Shown: positions 6,505-14,356, numbered from the stretch's first letter. The stretch is DNA of 14,467 nt from Tidjanibacter sp. (GCA_017379955.1 JAFNVE010000042.1:1-14467); one strand, 5' to 3'. The notes: generated by a model from the letters alone, not told the origin. Translations and numbers: made by a program.

Positions 6505-7629
6505 CTACTTCGGAGCCTTGCGATAGAGCACAACGGCGATTACCGCAAATACAATATCGGGAATCCACACCAGCAGTCCGGGCATTGTTCCACTACCCTT
6601 AGCCACCTCCTCTGCTACACGCGCAATCATAATATAGGTAAAGCAGAGGCCGATACCCAAACCGATATGCAGACCTGTGCCACCCCTCACCTTGCGCGAG
6701 GAGAGCGACACACCGATAATCGTGAGGATAAATGTAGCCAGCGGGTAGGAGTAGCGTTTCTGTCGCTCAACCTCGAAGTAGGCAAGCATATCCGAGCCCT
6801 TTTCTCGCTGTTGTTCAATAAATTCGTCGAGTTCGCCAATCTTCATCGTGGTAACCACATCAGTCAGTTTACCCATCTCCACCAGCGAAAGATTGAGCAT
6901 AGTATCGAGGTCGGTGAATCTCTCCAACTTCTCCACCTCACCCTCAAAAGTTCGGATTGTGTATTGGGGAGCAGTCCAGCGCATACTCTCCTCGTCGAAC
7001 TTCACATTGCGTGCTTCGAGCGATGAGACAATGCTATTATCTGCGTAGGTCTCTACCGAGAGGAAAGTTGCCGCATCGCCACCTGTAAAGTTGCGGATAT
7101 AGACAAAAGTGCCGTCATCTACCTGACGATATATCTGTGGCTCATAGCGCAACGACCTGTTCTTTTTAAGGTACTGACGCTCAAACTCTACCACATGCCC
7201 CTGCGCAACAGGGATAATCCACAGATTGAGCACCAACGATAGGATGGTAATCACAATCGAGGAGATAAAGTAGGGCCACATCAGTCGGCGGAAACTCATA
7301 CCGCCACTGAGCATAGCCACAATCTCGGTCTGGTAGGCCATCTTCGAGGTGAAGAAGATAACGGCAATAAAGGTAAACAGACCGCAGAAGAGGTTGATGA
7401 AGTAGGGGATAAAATTGAGGTAGTAGTCGCCGAGGATTGCCGACAGAGGTGCCTTCATCTCGATAAAGTCATCCACCTTCTCAGCAGCATCAAAGACCGC
7501 CACCACAACAACAATCAGAGCAATGGCAAAGAGGAACGTACCCAAAAACTTTCGGGTAATATAGCGGTCGAGAATCTTGAAACCAAGACCCTCACGCCTG
7601 CCTGTGTGTATATTCTTCTCCTGCTCCAC
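6505..7629 (-). CDS. LptF/LptG-family permease (LPS export)
   Basis: A 374-residue inner-membrane protein of the YjgP/YjgQ family, which with LptB and LptC extracts LPS from the inner membrane for transport to the outer membrane. Six membrane helices are visible (about 28-47, 68-95, 118-141, 296-310, 319-338, 350-369). Between helices 3 and 4 lies a periplasmic domain (142-290) of beta strands with conserved-looking YIRNFTGGDAATFLSVETY. Length is normal. The likely start is GTG at 7629: no ATG occurs before the first conserved segment (LGFKILDRYITRKFLGTF), and the frame upstream closes at the stop codon of tgt, 30 bases away and in the same frame. Co-transcription with tgt is expected from the short spacer without a promoter. 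Whether it is the LptF or the LptG partner cannot be decided. Confidence 0.88.
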   Translation of the reverse strand: MEQEKNIHTGRREGLGFKILDRYITRKFLGTFLFAIALIVVVVAVFDAAEKVDDFIEMKAPLSAILGDYYLNFIPYFINLFCGLFTFIAVIFFTSKMAYQTEIVAMLSGGMSFRRLMWPYFISSIVITILSLVLNLWIIPVAQGHVVEFERQYLKKNRSLRYEPQIYRQVDDGTFVYIRNFTGGDAATFLSVETYADNSIVSSLEARNVKFDEESMRWTAPQYTIRTFEGEVEKLERFTDLDTMLNLSLVEMGKLTDVVTTMKIGELDEFIEQQREKGSDMLAYFEVERQKRYSYPLATFILTIIGVSLSSRKVRGGTGLHIGLGIGLCFTYIMIARVAEEVAKGSGTMPGLLVWIPDIVFAVIAVVLYRKAPK

Positions 7630-7659
7630 TATAAATAAAATTACCTTATTATCAAAAAC

Positions 7660-8787
7660 TTACAAACGGCGAGCGAGTTTCACCACCATCTCCGCCTTCC
7701 ACTCTGCAAATGTTCCATCAAGAATCCTGCGGCGAGCCTCCTTAACCAGCCACAGATAGAAACCAATGTTGTGCAGCGAGGCAATCTGTGCCGCCATCAT
7801 CTCGCCCGAGATATTGAGGTGGCGAAGATATGCCTTCGAGTAGAGTGTGTCGACAAAGGCCGTGCCCGCAGGGTCGATGGGCGAAAAATCGTTTTTCCAC
7901 TTCTCGTTGCGGATATTGATGATACCCTCACTCGTAAAGAGCATACCGTTGCGGCCGTTACGAGTAGGCATCACGCAGTCGAACATATCAACTCCGCGCT
8001 CGATATTTTCAAGCAGGTTGACGGGAGTACCAACACCCATCAAATAGCGTGGACGGTCGGTGGGGAGTACATCGTTGACAATCTCCACCATCTCGTACAT
8101 CTTCTCGGTAGGCTCGCCAACTGCCAGACCACCAATAGCATAGCCATCGGCATTGAACTGCTGCACAAACTCCGCCGAGCGCACTCTGAGTTCGGGATAG
8201 ACACAACCCTGCACAATCGGGAAGAGCGACTGATGATAGCCATACTTTGGCTCTGTGGAGTGGTAGCGATTGAAGCAACGCTCCAACCAGCGATGGGTCA
8301 AATCGAGCGAGCGGGCAGCATAGCGATAGTCCGAGTCACCGGGAGGACACTCATCAAACGCCATCATAATATCCGCACCGATACTGCGCTGAGTATCAAT
8401 CACATTTTCGGGTGTAAAGAGATGTTTCGAGCCGTCGATATGCGAACTGAAACGGCAACCCTCCTCAGTCAGTTTACGGCAAGCGGCAAGCGAGAAGACC
8501 TGAAAGCCACCGCTATCGGTCAGCACGGGTCGTTGCCAGGTACTAAAACCGTGAATACCGCCGGCCGCTTCCAAGACCTGCGTTCCGGGGCGGAGGTAGA
8601 GGTGGTAGGTATTGGCAAGGATAATCTGTGCGCCAACATCCTCCAAGTCGCGGTGGAAAATTCCCTTCACACTTGCAGCAGTGCCTACGGGCATAAAAAT
8701 AGGGGTCTCGATTACTCCATTGTCGGTAGTAATCAGACCTGCTCTCGCCCTCGATGAGGGGTCGGTATGTAATAATTCGAACTTCAT
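7660..8787 (-). CDS. tgt: Queuine tRNA-ribosyltransferase, without the zinc cysteines
   Basis: A 375-residue TIM-barrel enzyme that exchanges guanine 34 in GUN-anticodon tRNAs for the queuosine precursor preQ1. Catalytic motifs are intact: TDSGGFQ (90-96, general acid-base Asp91), QGCVYPELR (193-201), IGGLAVGEP (218-226) and GVDMFDCVMPTRNGRNG (265-281) with the nucleophile Asp270. The C-terminal zinc site is altered. Where E. coli has Cys302, Cys304, Cys307 and His333, this protein has Gly308, Ala310, Asp313 and His339 at identical spacing. The neighbouring YSKAYLRHL segment and the rest are well conserved, so loss of function is unlikely. The start is ATG 8787 (MKFELLHTDP). A GTG at 8796 would overlap the -7 promoter box, and GGAG lies just before the ATG. 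It leads an operon with the LPS permease. Confidence 0.95.
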   Translation of the reverse strand: MKFELLHTDPSSRARAGLITTDNGVIETPIFMPVGTAASVKGIFHRDLEDVGAQIILANTYHLYLRPGTQVLEAAGGIHGFSTWQRPVLTDSGGFQVFSLAACRKLTEEGCRFSSHIDGSKHLFTPENVIDTQRSIGADIMMAFDECPPGDSDYRYAARSLDLTHRWLERCFNRYHSTEPKYGYHQSLFPIVQGCVYPELRVRSAEFVQQFNADGYAIGGLAVGEPTEKMYEMVEIVNDVLPTDRPRYLMGVGTPVNLLENIERGVDMFDCVMPTRNGRNGMLFTSEGIINIRNEKWKNDFSPIDPAGTAFVDTLYSKAYLRHLNISGEMMAAQIASLHNIGFYLWLVKEARRRILDGTFAEWKAEMVVKLARRL

Positions 8788-8795
8788 TTTCTCCA

Positions 8796-8826
8796 CAAAA
8801 ATACCTATTATTCCGTTTTTGACAAA
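8796..8826 (-). promoter_or_regulatory. Promoter of tgt, consensus type
   Basis: On the minus strand, TTTG (8823-8826), a 19-base spacer and TATTTTTG (8796-8803) match the Bacteroidetes -33/-7 consensus fully. Transcription would start roughly at 8789-8793, only a few bases before the ATG at 8787, predicting a very short or nearly leaderless mRNA. Confidence 0.75.
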
Positions 8827-8833
8827 ATTTAGT

Positions 8834-8841
8834 TAAATTTG
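8834..8841 (+). promoter_or_regulatory. -7 box upstream of the glycosyltransferase operon
   Basis: TAAATTTG matches TAnnTTTG exactly, 27 bases before the ATG at 8869. No good -33 TTTG is found 18-21 bases upstream (8811-8814 reads TTCC), though TTTG occurs at 8818-8821. It is back-to-back with the tgt promoter, whose -33 box lies 7 bases away. Confidence 0.5.
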
Positions 8842-8868
8842 TGGGTTAATTAAGCAATTAAAAAGAAG

Positions 8869-10038
8869 ATGGAGTCATTTATCGCCGCCATTGAGTGGCT
8901 TACAGAATATCTTGGAGAGTGGGGATTGCCTATTGCATTGGTTGCCCTGGTGACCTTTGTGGCACAGATTATCTACTATGCTCGTCGCTATGGGCGCATT
9001 GCGACCTATCGTCGCCGTCGCCATACCACACAGGGCGAAGAGCCACCAGCAGTGTCGGTCATCATCCCCTTTTTCGACCCCGATTTCAGTTATTTTGAGC
9101 GAGTTATACCTAAGCTGCAACAGCAGACCCACCCCCGATTTGAGGTTATCTTTGTGGTAAACACCCCCGACGAGGAGTTCAACGCACAACTCAGCACCAT
9201 CTGCGACAACGATTATCGTCTGTCGGTGACCAAGATGGTCTACAACCCCCGCATCGGTATTGGCAACAAACTTGCCCTCAATGTCGGCATCAAGGCCGCT
9301 CACTACGACAACGTCATCCTCTCCACCCAGAGTGCAGAGCCCGCCTCGCCTCGCTGGCTGGAACTTATGGCTCGCGGCTTTGAGAGCGCAGAGGTGGTGA
9401 TTGGCTATTGCGGCATCGTACCTGGCAAGGGTCTGGCAAACAAACTTATCCGTTGCGACAACCTCTACGCCTCAGCACGCTGGCTCTCTTCGGCTATGCG
9501 CCACAACCCATATCGCGGCTCAATCCACAACCTCGGTATGCGCAAGTCGCTCTATTTCAGCACAGGAGGCTTCAACCACCTCAGCCTCAACATGGGCGAG
9601 GACGACCTCTATGTAATGACTATTGCTTCGGCCGAGAACACAACAGTTGTAGCAGGCCCATCGTCTGTGGTGCGTCGCAAGGCGTGGGGCGGTATTGGTT
9701 GGTGGCAGCAGGAGCGCAAGCGTCTGCGCCAAACTTTTAAACATTATGCGCCTGCACTTAGGATTGGCATCGCAATAGAGTATTGGGTCAGAACCATATT
9801 CTTTGCGGCAATCATCTTCCTGCTTATCACCGCACCTCTCTACGGCAAAATCTTTGCTGCCGCACTATTGCTGATTCGTGCAAACTGTCTGATGTTCCAA
9901 ACGCACCGCTTGGGCAGACGACTTGGTGAGCGTGGTCTGATGTGGATTTATCTCCTCTACGACCTCTTCTCCCCCATCTACGAAACACAACTCGCACTCC
10001 TGTCGATAAAACTGCGCAAACGTAAAAGATGGAAATAG
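8869..10038 (+). CDS. Membrane-bound family-2 glycosyltransferase, atypical active site
   Basis: A 389-residue GT-A-fold protein with an N-terminal membrane helix (about 18-38), a cytosolic catalytic domain (60-290) opening with SVIIPFFD (63-70), and C-terminal membrane helices (about 306-324 and 326-342). The catalytic-base motif GEDDLYV (243-249) and the WWQQERKR segment (278-285, like the QxxRW region) are present. The metal- and nucleotide-sugar-binding positions are not: the usual LLFTDADCxP is VILSTQSAEP (149-158), replacing both Asp of DxD with Thr153 and Ser155, and the earlier VVND is VVNT (96-99). It may use a different donor or metal arrangement, or be non-catalytic. It heads a plus-strand gene run, and its last 10 bases overlap the sigma factor gene. 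The acceptor is unknown; envelope glycans are the usual target of such proteins. Confidence 0.8.
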   Translation: MESFIAAIEWLTEYLGEWGLPIALVALVTFVAQIIYYARRYGRIATYRRRRHTTQGEEPPAVSVIIPFFDPDFSYFERVIPKLQQQTHPRFEVIFVVNTPDEEFNAQLSTICDNDYRLSVTKMVYNPRIGIGNKLALNVGIKAAHYDNVILSTQSAEPASPRWLELMARGFESAEVVIGYCGIVPGKGLANKLIRCDNLYASARWLSSAMRHNPYRGSIHNLGMRKSLYFSTGGFNHLSLNMGEDDLYVMTIASAENTTVVAGPSSVVRRKAWGGIGWWQQERKRLRQTFKHYAPALRIGIAIEYWVRTIFFAAIIFLLITAPLYGKIFAAALLLIRANCLMFQTHRLGRRLGERGLMWIYLLYDLFSPIYETQLALLSIKLRKRKRWK

Positions 10039-10607
10039 GCAGTTACATAATCCTCACCGACCAGCAGTTGGTATCTCTCATATCGGATGGCGACTCCTCA
10101 GCCTTTGAGGTGCTCTTCAACCGATACAAAGATGCCATCTACAAATTCTATGTGCAGCGTTGCGGTGGGGGTAGTAACGAAGATATCGAGGACCTGATGC
10201 AGGAGACCTTCGTAAAAGTCTTTCTCAACATCGACAAATATAACCCTGCCTACACCTTTGGGCAGTGGATTTACACCATAGCGCGCAACACGCTGATTGA
10301 TTGGTCACGCAAGCGTCACGACGAACTCTCCATCGACTCCCTGCGCGGGACGAGCGATGTGATGCAGTCGGCATCGACAGAGATTCTGCCCGACGAGCGC
10401 ATCATCAACTCACAGCGTCGCACCGAACTTGAACGCCACCTTTCGCAGATGGACGAGCGTTATCGCAAACTCATCGAACTCCGCTTCTTCAAGGAGTACT
10501 CATACGAGGAGATTGCAGAGGCTCTCTCTCTGCCACTCGGCACGGTCAAGACCCAGATTCATCGTGCGCGCGAAAGGATTTGCAAACTGATTACAACCGA
10601 ACTCTAA
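10029..10607 (+). CDS. ECF-type RNA polymerase sigma factor
   Basis: A 192-residue sigma-70 family protein with only regions 2 and 4. Region 2 spans about 23-97, with DLMQETFVKVFLNIDKY (55-71) and the -10-binding FGQWIYTIARNTLIDWSRKR (77-96). Region 4 spans about 130-187, ending in the helix-turn-helix YSYEEIAEALSLPLGTVKTQIHRARERI (157-184). The linker (98-128) is longer than in minimal ECF factors. No anti-sigma factor gene (FecR-like or zinc type) lies next to it; the neighbours are a glycosyltransferase, overlapping upstream, and mqnE, 3 bases downstream. It may therefore be controlled by expression rather than by a linked anti-sigma factor. Its target promoters cannot be told from this window. 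Confidence 0.92.
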   Translation: MEIGSYIILTDQQLVSLISDGDSSAFEVLFNRYKDAIYKFYVQRCGGGSNEDIEDLMQETFVKVFLNIDKYNPAYTFGQWIYTIARNTLIDWSRKRHDELSIDSLRGTSDVMQSASTEILPDERIINSQRRTELERHLSQMDERYRKLIELRFFKEYSYEEIAEALSLPLGTVKTQIHRARERICKLITTEL

Positions 10608-10610
10608 GTT

Positions 10611-11678
10611 ATGGAAAAGATATACAACAAAATAGAACTTGGTGAGCGCATCACCACCGACGAGGCACTCAGACTTATGGAGGAGGCACCCTTGGAGGAG
10701 TTATCCCGACTCGCCACACTATGTCGTGTGCGCACCTGCGGCGATGCACTCTACTACAACCGCAACTTCCACATCGAGCCGACAAACATCTGTCGTTTCA
10801 ACTGCCTCTTCTGCTCCTACCGTCGTCCGCGCGGCTCGGCTGAGGCGTGGGACTACTCGCTCGACGAGATTGAGCAGATAGCACTCTCTAAGGCAGATAG
10901 CGGAGCCACAGAGGTTCACATTGTTGGCGGTGTCCATCCCGACCACGACCTTGACCACTATATCGAGATGATTTCGCGCATCAAGCGTGCCGTGCCGGGT
11001 GCTACTGTCAAGGCATTTACCGCTATCGAACTCGCCTATATGATTGAGAAAGCGGGACTTACCTACACCGAGGGTCTTACCCGCCTGCGTGAGGCAGGTA
11101 TGGAGGCTATCCCTGGCGGTGGTGCCGAGATTTTCGACGAGGAGCTTCGCGCCAAGATTTGCCCCGACAAGGGCAGCACAGCGCAATGGTTAGCACTCCA
11201 CGAGGCGGCACACTCAATCGGCATACCCACCAACGCCACAATCCTCTACGGACATATGGAGAGTCGTGCTCAGCGCATCGACCACCTCAACCGTCTGCGC
11301 GAGTTGCAGGACCGCACCGGTGGCTTCAACGCCTTCATCCCCCTCAAATATCGTAGTGCGGGCAACAAAATGGAGTCGCTGGGTGAGGTGAGCCTCGAAG
11401 AGGACTTGCGCACCTTGGCACTCTCGCGCATCTTCCTCGACAACATCCCCCACATCAAGGCATATTGGGTGATGTATGGCAAGCAGACGACAGAACAGGC
11501 TCTCGCCTATGGTGCCGACGATATTGACGGCACAATCGACGACAGCACAAAGATATATTCGATGGCAGGTGCTGAGGATCAGCGTCCGCGTCTGACTATT
11601 GCCGAGATTGAGGCGATGGCGGCTCGCAATGGTCGCACACCCATCGAGCGTGACACCTTCTACAACCCTGTAAAATAA
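10611..11678 (+). CDS. mqnE: Aminofutalosine synthase, menaquinone (futalosine pathway)
   Basis: A 355-residue radical SAM enzyme that joins 3-[(1-carboxyvinyl)oxy]benzoate to the SAM-derived adenosyl group, making 6-amino-6-deoxyfutalosine in menaquinone synthesis. The Fe-S cluster motif CRFNCLFC gives Cys61, Cys65 and Cys68. Further family-typical stretches are EVHIVGGVHPD (101-111), VKAFTAIEL (127-135), EAIPGGGAEIFDEELRAKICP (161-181), NATILYGHMES (208-218) and GGFNAFIPLKYRSAGN (237-252). These read as MqnE rather than MqnC (which has a different GG-HP surround), though ThiH and CofH are more distant relatives. It starts 3 bases after the sigma factor stop. Other futalosine genes (mqnA, B, C, D) are not in the window, so they must be elsewhere if the pathway is complete. 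Confidence 0.88.
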   Translation: MEKIYNKIELGERITTDEALRLMEEAPLEELSRLATLCRVRTCGDALYYNRNFHIEPTNICRFNCLFCSYRRPRGSAEAWDYSLDEIEQIALSKADSGATEVHIVGGVHPDHDLDHYIEMISRIKRAVPGATVKAFTAIELAYMIEKAGLTYTEGLTRLREAGMEAIPGGGAEIFDEELRAKICPDKGSTAQWLALHEAAHSIGIPTNATILYGHMESRAQRIDHLNRLRELQDRTGGFNAFIPLKYRSAGNKMESLGEVSLEEDLRTLALSRIFLDNIPHIKAYWVMYGKQTTEQALAYGADDIDGTIDDSTKIYSMAGAEDQRPRLTIAEIEAMAARNGRTPIERDTFYNPVK

Positions 11679-11692
11679 AACAAAGAAAAGAT

Positions 11693-12691
11693 ATGGAACA
11701 GAGAAAACCTACCCCCAAACGCCCCGCGGCAAACAAGCCTACCTCACAAAAGGCGAGCGCACCCGCTGAGCGCACAATGAAGCAGACCGTCATCCGCCAC
11801 CTGGTATTGGCTGCGAGCCTACTGATTATCGGTGTCTTTGTGGTACAGGTACTTCTTGGCATCTTCACCCGCCACGGTCACTACCGCGAGGTGCCCGAGA
11901 TGGTGGGGCTTTTGCTTGACGACGCTATGGCAGTAGCCGAGAGCAATGGTAACCTGCGTATCGAGGTGAGCGATTCACTCTTCGTGCCTATCTATGATGG
12001 TGGCGTGGTCTTGGAGCAGAATCCTAAGGCGGGCACTGAGGTAAAGAAGGGTCGTCGCGTCTTTGTAACCGTCAACTCCTACCGTCAGAAGATGGTCGAG
12101 ATACCCTACGTCACGGGCTACTCCCTGCGTCAGGCAAAGAACAACCTCGAAAATGTAGGTCTTGAAATAGAGCGACTCGAATATGTAGAGGATATCGCCG
12201 CAAACTACATCCTTTCGCAAAAGTTCAATGGTCGCACCATCGAGGAGGGTGACAAGGTGGAGGCCGAGGTTGGCTCGGGCATTACCCTTGTTGTAGGCCG
12301 TGGCGAAGATGAGGAGAAGAGCCGCGTATCGGTGCCCCGTCTGGTGGGTATGACCCTCTACGAGGCAAAGAGCCGCCTTTGGGACTCGGGTCTGAACGTG
12401 GGCAGAATTACCTCCGACGAGGGTGTCAACCAACTCAACGAGCGCAACGCACGCGTATATGTGCAGTCGCCCGCGCAGGGTTCGGTGGCTAATCTCGGTA
12501 GCAGCGTAGCACTCTCGCTCTCGCTTGATGATGAGCGCATTAACCGTGGTGTGACAGCCGCAGATGAGGATGCTCGTCGCCGCGAGGAGGCAGAGGCTAA
12601 GGCACGCGAAGAGGCTGCCGAGGCGGAGGCACGAGAGAAACTGATGGAGGCTGCCGGCATGCCTACCGACTACGAAGAAGATTTTTTCTGA
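11693..12691 (+). CDS. Membrane protein with three PASTA domains
   Basis: A 332-residue bitopic protein: a basic, Pro/Lys-rich cytoplasmic tail (1-32), one transmembrane helix (about 34-58) and three PASTA repeats outside (about 64-129, 134-204, 211-279), each with the V/IP-x-V/L-x-G opening and the xQxPxxG turn or a variant. The C-terminus (288-322) is an Ala/Glu/Arg-rich probable coiled coil, followed by an acidic tail. PASTA domains bind peptidoglycan stem peptides or beta-lactams in serine/threonine kinases and PBPs. Here there is no kinase or transpeptidase domain, which is usual for the Bacteroidetes stand-alone form. In this phylum such genes often lie beside an RluD-type gene, as here, sometimes with D-Ala-D-Ala ligase, which is absent. 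A structural role in cell-wall sensing is inference. Confidence 0.88.
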   Translation: MEQRKPTPKRPAANKPTSQKASAPAERTMKQTVIRHLVLAASLLIIGVFVVQVLLGIFTRHGHYREVPEMVGLLLDDAMAVAESNGNLRIEVSDSLFVPIYDGGVVLEQNPKAGTEVKKGRRVFVTVNSYRQKMVEIPYVTGYSLRQAKNNLENVGLEIERLEYVEDIAANYILSQKFNGRTIEEGDKVEAEVGSGITLVVGRGEDEEKSRVSVPRLVGMTLYEAKSRLWDSGLNVGRITSDEGVNQLNERNARVYVQSPAQGSVANLGSSVALSLSLDDERINRGVTAADEDARRREEAEAKAREEAAEAEAREKLMEAAGMPTDYEEDFF

Positions 12692-12714
12692 TTTTGGTCG
12701 TGCAAGTGATACCG

Positions 12715-12751
12715 TCAGGAAGGTAGAATCAGGAAGGTAGAATCAGGAAGG
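12715..12751 (+). repeat. 14-bp tandem repeat, 2.6 copies, ahead of rluD
   Basis: The unit TCAGGAAGGTAGAA occurs at 12715-12728 and 12729-12742, and its first nine bases recur at 12743-12751. Copies are identical. It fills much of the 80-base gap between the PASTA gene and rluD. Each copy carries the purine run AGGAAGG, which resembles a Shine-Dalgarno sequence, but the last is 20 bases from the ATG at 12772, too far for direct use. Confidence 0.85.
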
Positions 12752-12771
12752 AAAAACATATAGAGAAAAGA

Positions 12772-13857
12772 ATGGAGTATAAAGAGATATTGGAGGAGCA
12801 GGCAGTAGCACTTACCGATCCCGAACTCGAAGAGGGCGAGGAGCAGGATGAGTTATACGAGCACTTCTCGGTAACGGTCGACAAGGGGCAATCGATGTTG
12901 CGCATCGATAAATACCTGGTAGACCGATTGGAGCACTGCTCGCGCTCGCGTGTGCAGGCAGCAGCCGATAGTGGCTCTATACTTGTCAATGGCAAGGCTG
13001 TCAAGTCGAGTTATAAGGTAAAGCCGCTCGACCGCATCTCTATTGTAATGCCCTACCCCAAGCGTGAGATTGAGATTATCCCGCAGAACATACCTCTCGA
13101 AATACTCTATGAGGACGACAGCCTGCTGATTGTCAACAAACACGCAGGTATGGTCGTTCACCCCGGCCACGGCAACTATGAGGGTACGCTTGTCAATGCG
13201 CTGGCTTGGCACTTGAAGGATGCACCCGGATTTGCCGATGGCGATATGAGGGCAGGACTTGTACACCGTATCGACAAGGACACCTCGGGACTGCTGGTGG
13301 TTGCCAAGAACGAGAAGGCACACGCACACCTCGCACGCCAATTCTTCGACCACTCCATCACCCGCCGCTACCTCGCACTTGTCTGGGGCGACTTCGCTGA
13401 GGACGAGGGCAGGATTGAGGGCCACATCGGCCGTAGCCTGAAAGATAGGTTGAAGATGGCGGTATTCCCCGACGGCAGTCAGGGCAAGGAGGCAGTGACT
13501 CACTGGCGCGTGGTGAAACGCTTTGGCTATGTGACACTTGTCGAGTGCCGCCTCGAGACGGGCCGCACACACCAGATTAGGGTACATATGGAGTATATCG
13601 GCCATCCGCTATTCAACGATGCGCGCTATGGTGGCGACAGAATTTTGAAGGGTACGACCTTTGCTAAGTATAAGCAGTTTGTGGAAAACTGCTTCGAATT
13701 GTTGCCCCGACAGGCACTCCACGCACGCTGCCTCGGCTTTGTACATCCCACAACGCACAAGGAGATCTACTTTGAGACCCCTCTGCCTGCCGATATGGAG
13801 GCCGCAATCGCCAAGTGGGAGAACTACACCTCTGCCCGCCCATTGGAGGAGGAGTAG
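12772..13857 (+). CDS. rluD: RluA/RluD-family rRNA pseudouridine synthase
   Basis: A 361-residue enzyme converting uridines to pseudouridine; RluD itself modifies helix 69 of 23S rRNA, and the exact target here is inferred from family resemblance. Residues about 43-92 form the S4 RNA-binding domain (LRIDKYLVDRLEHCSRSRVQ, SILVNGKAVKSSYKV). The catalytic domain follows, with HRIDKDTSGLL (165-175; Asp168 is the nucleophile), a YLALVWG strand, the LETGRTHQIRVH motif near 261-272, and NDARYGG. The N-terminal 30 residues form an acidic extension (PELEEGEEQDE). The later insertion with KYKQFVENCFELLPRQALHA is characteristic of this group. It lies 80 bases after the PASTA gene, without a visible promoter or terminator between, and 41 bases before ndk. 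Confidence 0.92.
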   Translation: MEYKEILEEQAVALTDPELEEGEEQDELYEHFSVTVDKGQSMLRIDKYLVDRLEHCSRSRVQAAADSGSILVNGKAVKSSYKVKPLDRISIVMPYPKREIEIIPQNIPLEILYEDDSLLIVNKHAGMVVHPGHGNYEGTLVNALAWHLKDAPGFADGDMRAGLVHRIDKDTSGLLVVAKNEKAHAHLARQFFDHSITRRYLALVWGDFAEDEGRIEGHIGRSLKDRLKMAVFPDGSQGKEAVTHWRVVKRFGYVTLVECRLETGRTHQIRVHMEYIGHPLFNDARYGGDRILKGTTFAKYKQFVENCFELLPRQALHARCLGFVHPTTHKEIYFETPLPADMEAAIAKWENYTSARPLEEE

Positions 13858-13898
13858 CCTACACTCGCCCAAGACCTAACTACCTAAAAACTAATACT

Positions 13899-14315
13899 AT
13901 GAGCAGAACTTTTACCATTATTAAACCCGACTCAATACGAAAAGCGGCCGAGGGAAAGATTATCGACATCCTTCGCTCTCGCGATTTCCGCATTGCCGCT
14001 ATGCGTGCCACACGCCTCTCACAGGAGAAGGCTGGCGAATTCTACGCAATCCACAAGGGGAAGGTGTTCTTCGACGAACTGATGGAGTATATGACCTCGG
14101 GGCCCGTTATCGTAGCAGTCTTGGAGCGCGACGACGCGGTGGCTGAGTTGCGCAGAGTAGTTGGCGCGACCAACCCCCAAAAGGCCGAGCCCGGCACTAT
14201 CCGTGCTATGTTCGGCAAGGATGTAACCGAGAACGCCATCCACGCCTCCGACAGCGACGAAAATGCAAGGATAGAAGCCGCACATTTCTTCTCGGAAGAA
14301 GATTATTGCTTGTAA
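13899..14315 (+). CDS. ndk: Nucleoside diphosphate kinase
   Basis: A 138-residue enzyme that transfers the gamma phosphate of ATP to nucleoside diphosphates through a phosphohistidine. Key parts are present: TIIKPDSI (6-13, with Lys9), the FFDELMEYMTSGPVIVAVLE core (57-76), GATNPQKAEPGTIR (89-102) and NAIHASDS (112-119) with catalytic His115. Ala replaces the common Gly after the histidine, a conservative change. Length is normal. The start ATG at 13899 (MSRTFTIIKP) is chosen over an in-frame ATG at 13815, which would add 28 unrelated residues overlapping rluD. No promoter motif is visible in the 41-base gap, so co-transcription with rluD is likely, though housekeeping expression from an unseen promoter is possible. 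Confidence 0.95.
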   Translation: MSRTFTIIKPDSIRKAAEGKIIDILRSRDFRIAAMRATRLSQEKAGEFYAIHKGKVFFDELMEYMTSGPVIVAVLERDDAVAELRRVVGATNPQKAEPGTIRAMFGKDVTENAIHASDSDENARIEAAHFFSEEDYCL

Positions 14316-14356
14316 GGTATATAGAGAGCATCACGCTACTAAAACTCGCGACACCT

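Noticed and set aside
7771..8757. A 328-codon plus-strand open frame opposite tgt
   Set aside because: It is a shadow of tgt, whose family motifs are unmistakable.
8788..8796. A GTG start for tgt three codons upstream
   Set aside because: It overlaps the -7 box; the ATG at 8787 gives the usual N-terminus MKFELLHT.
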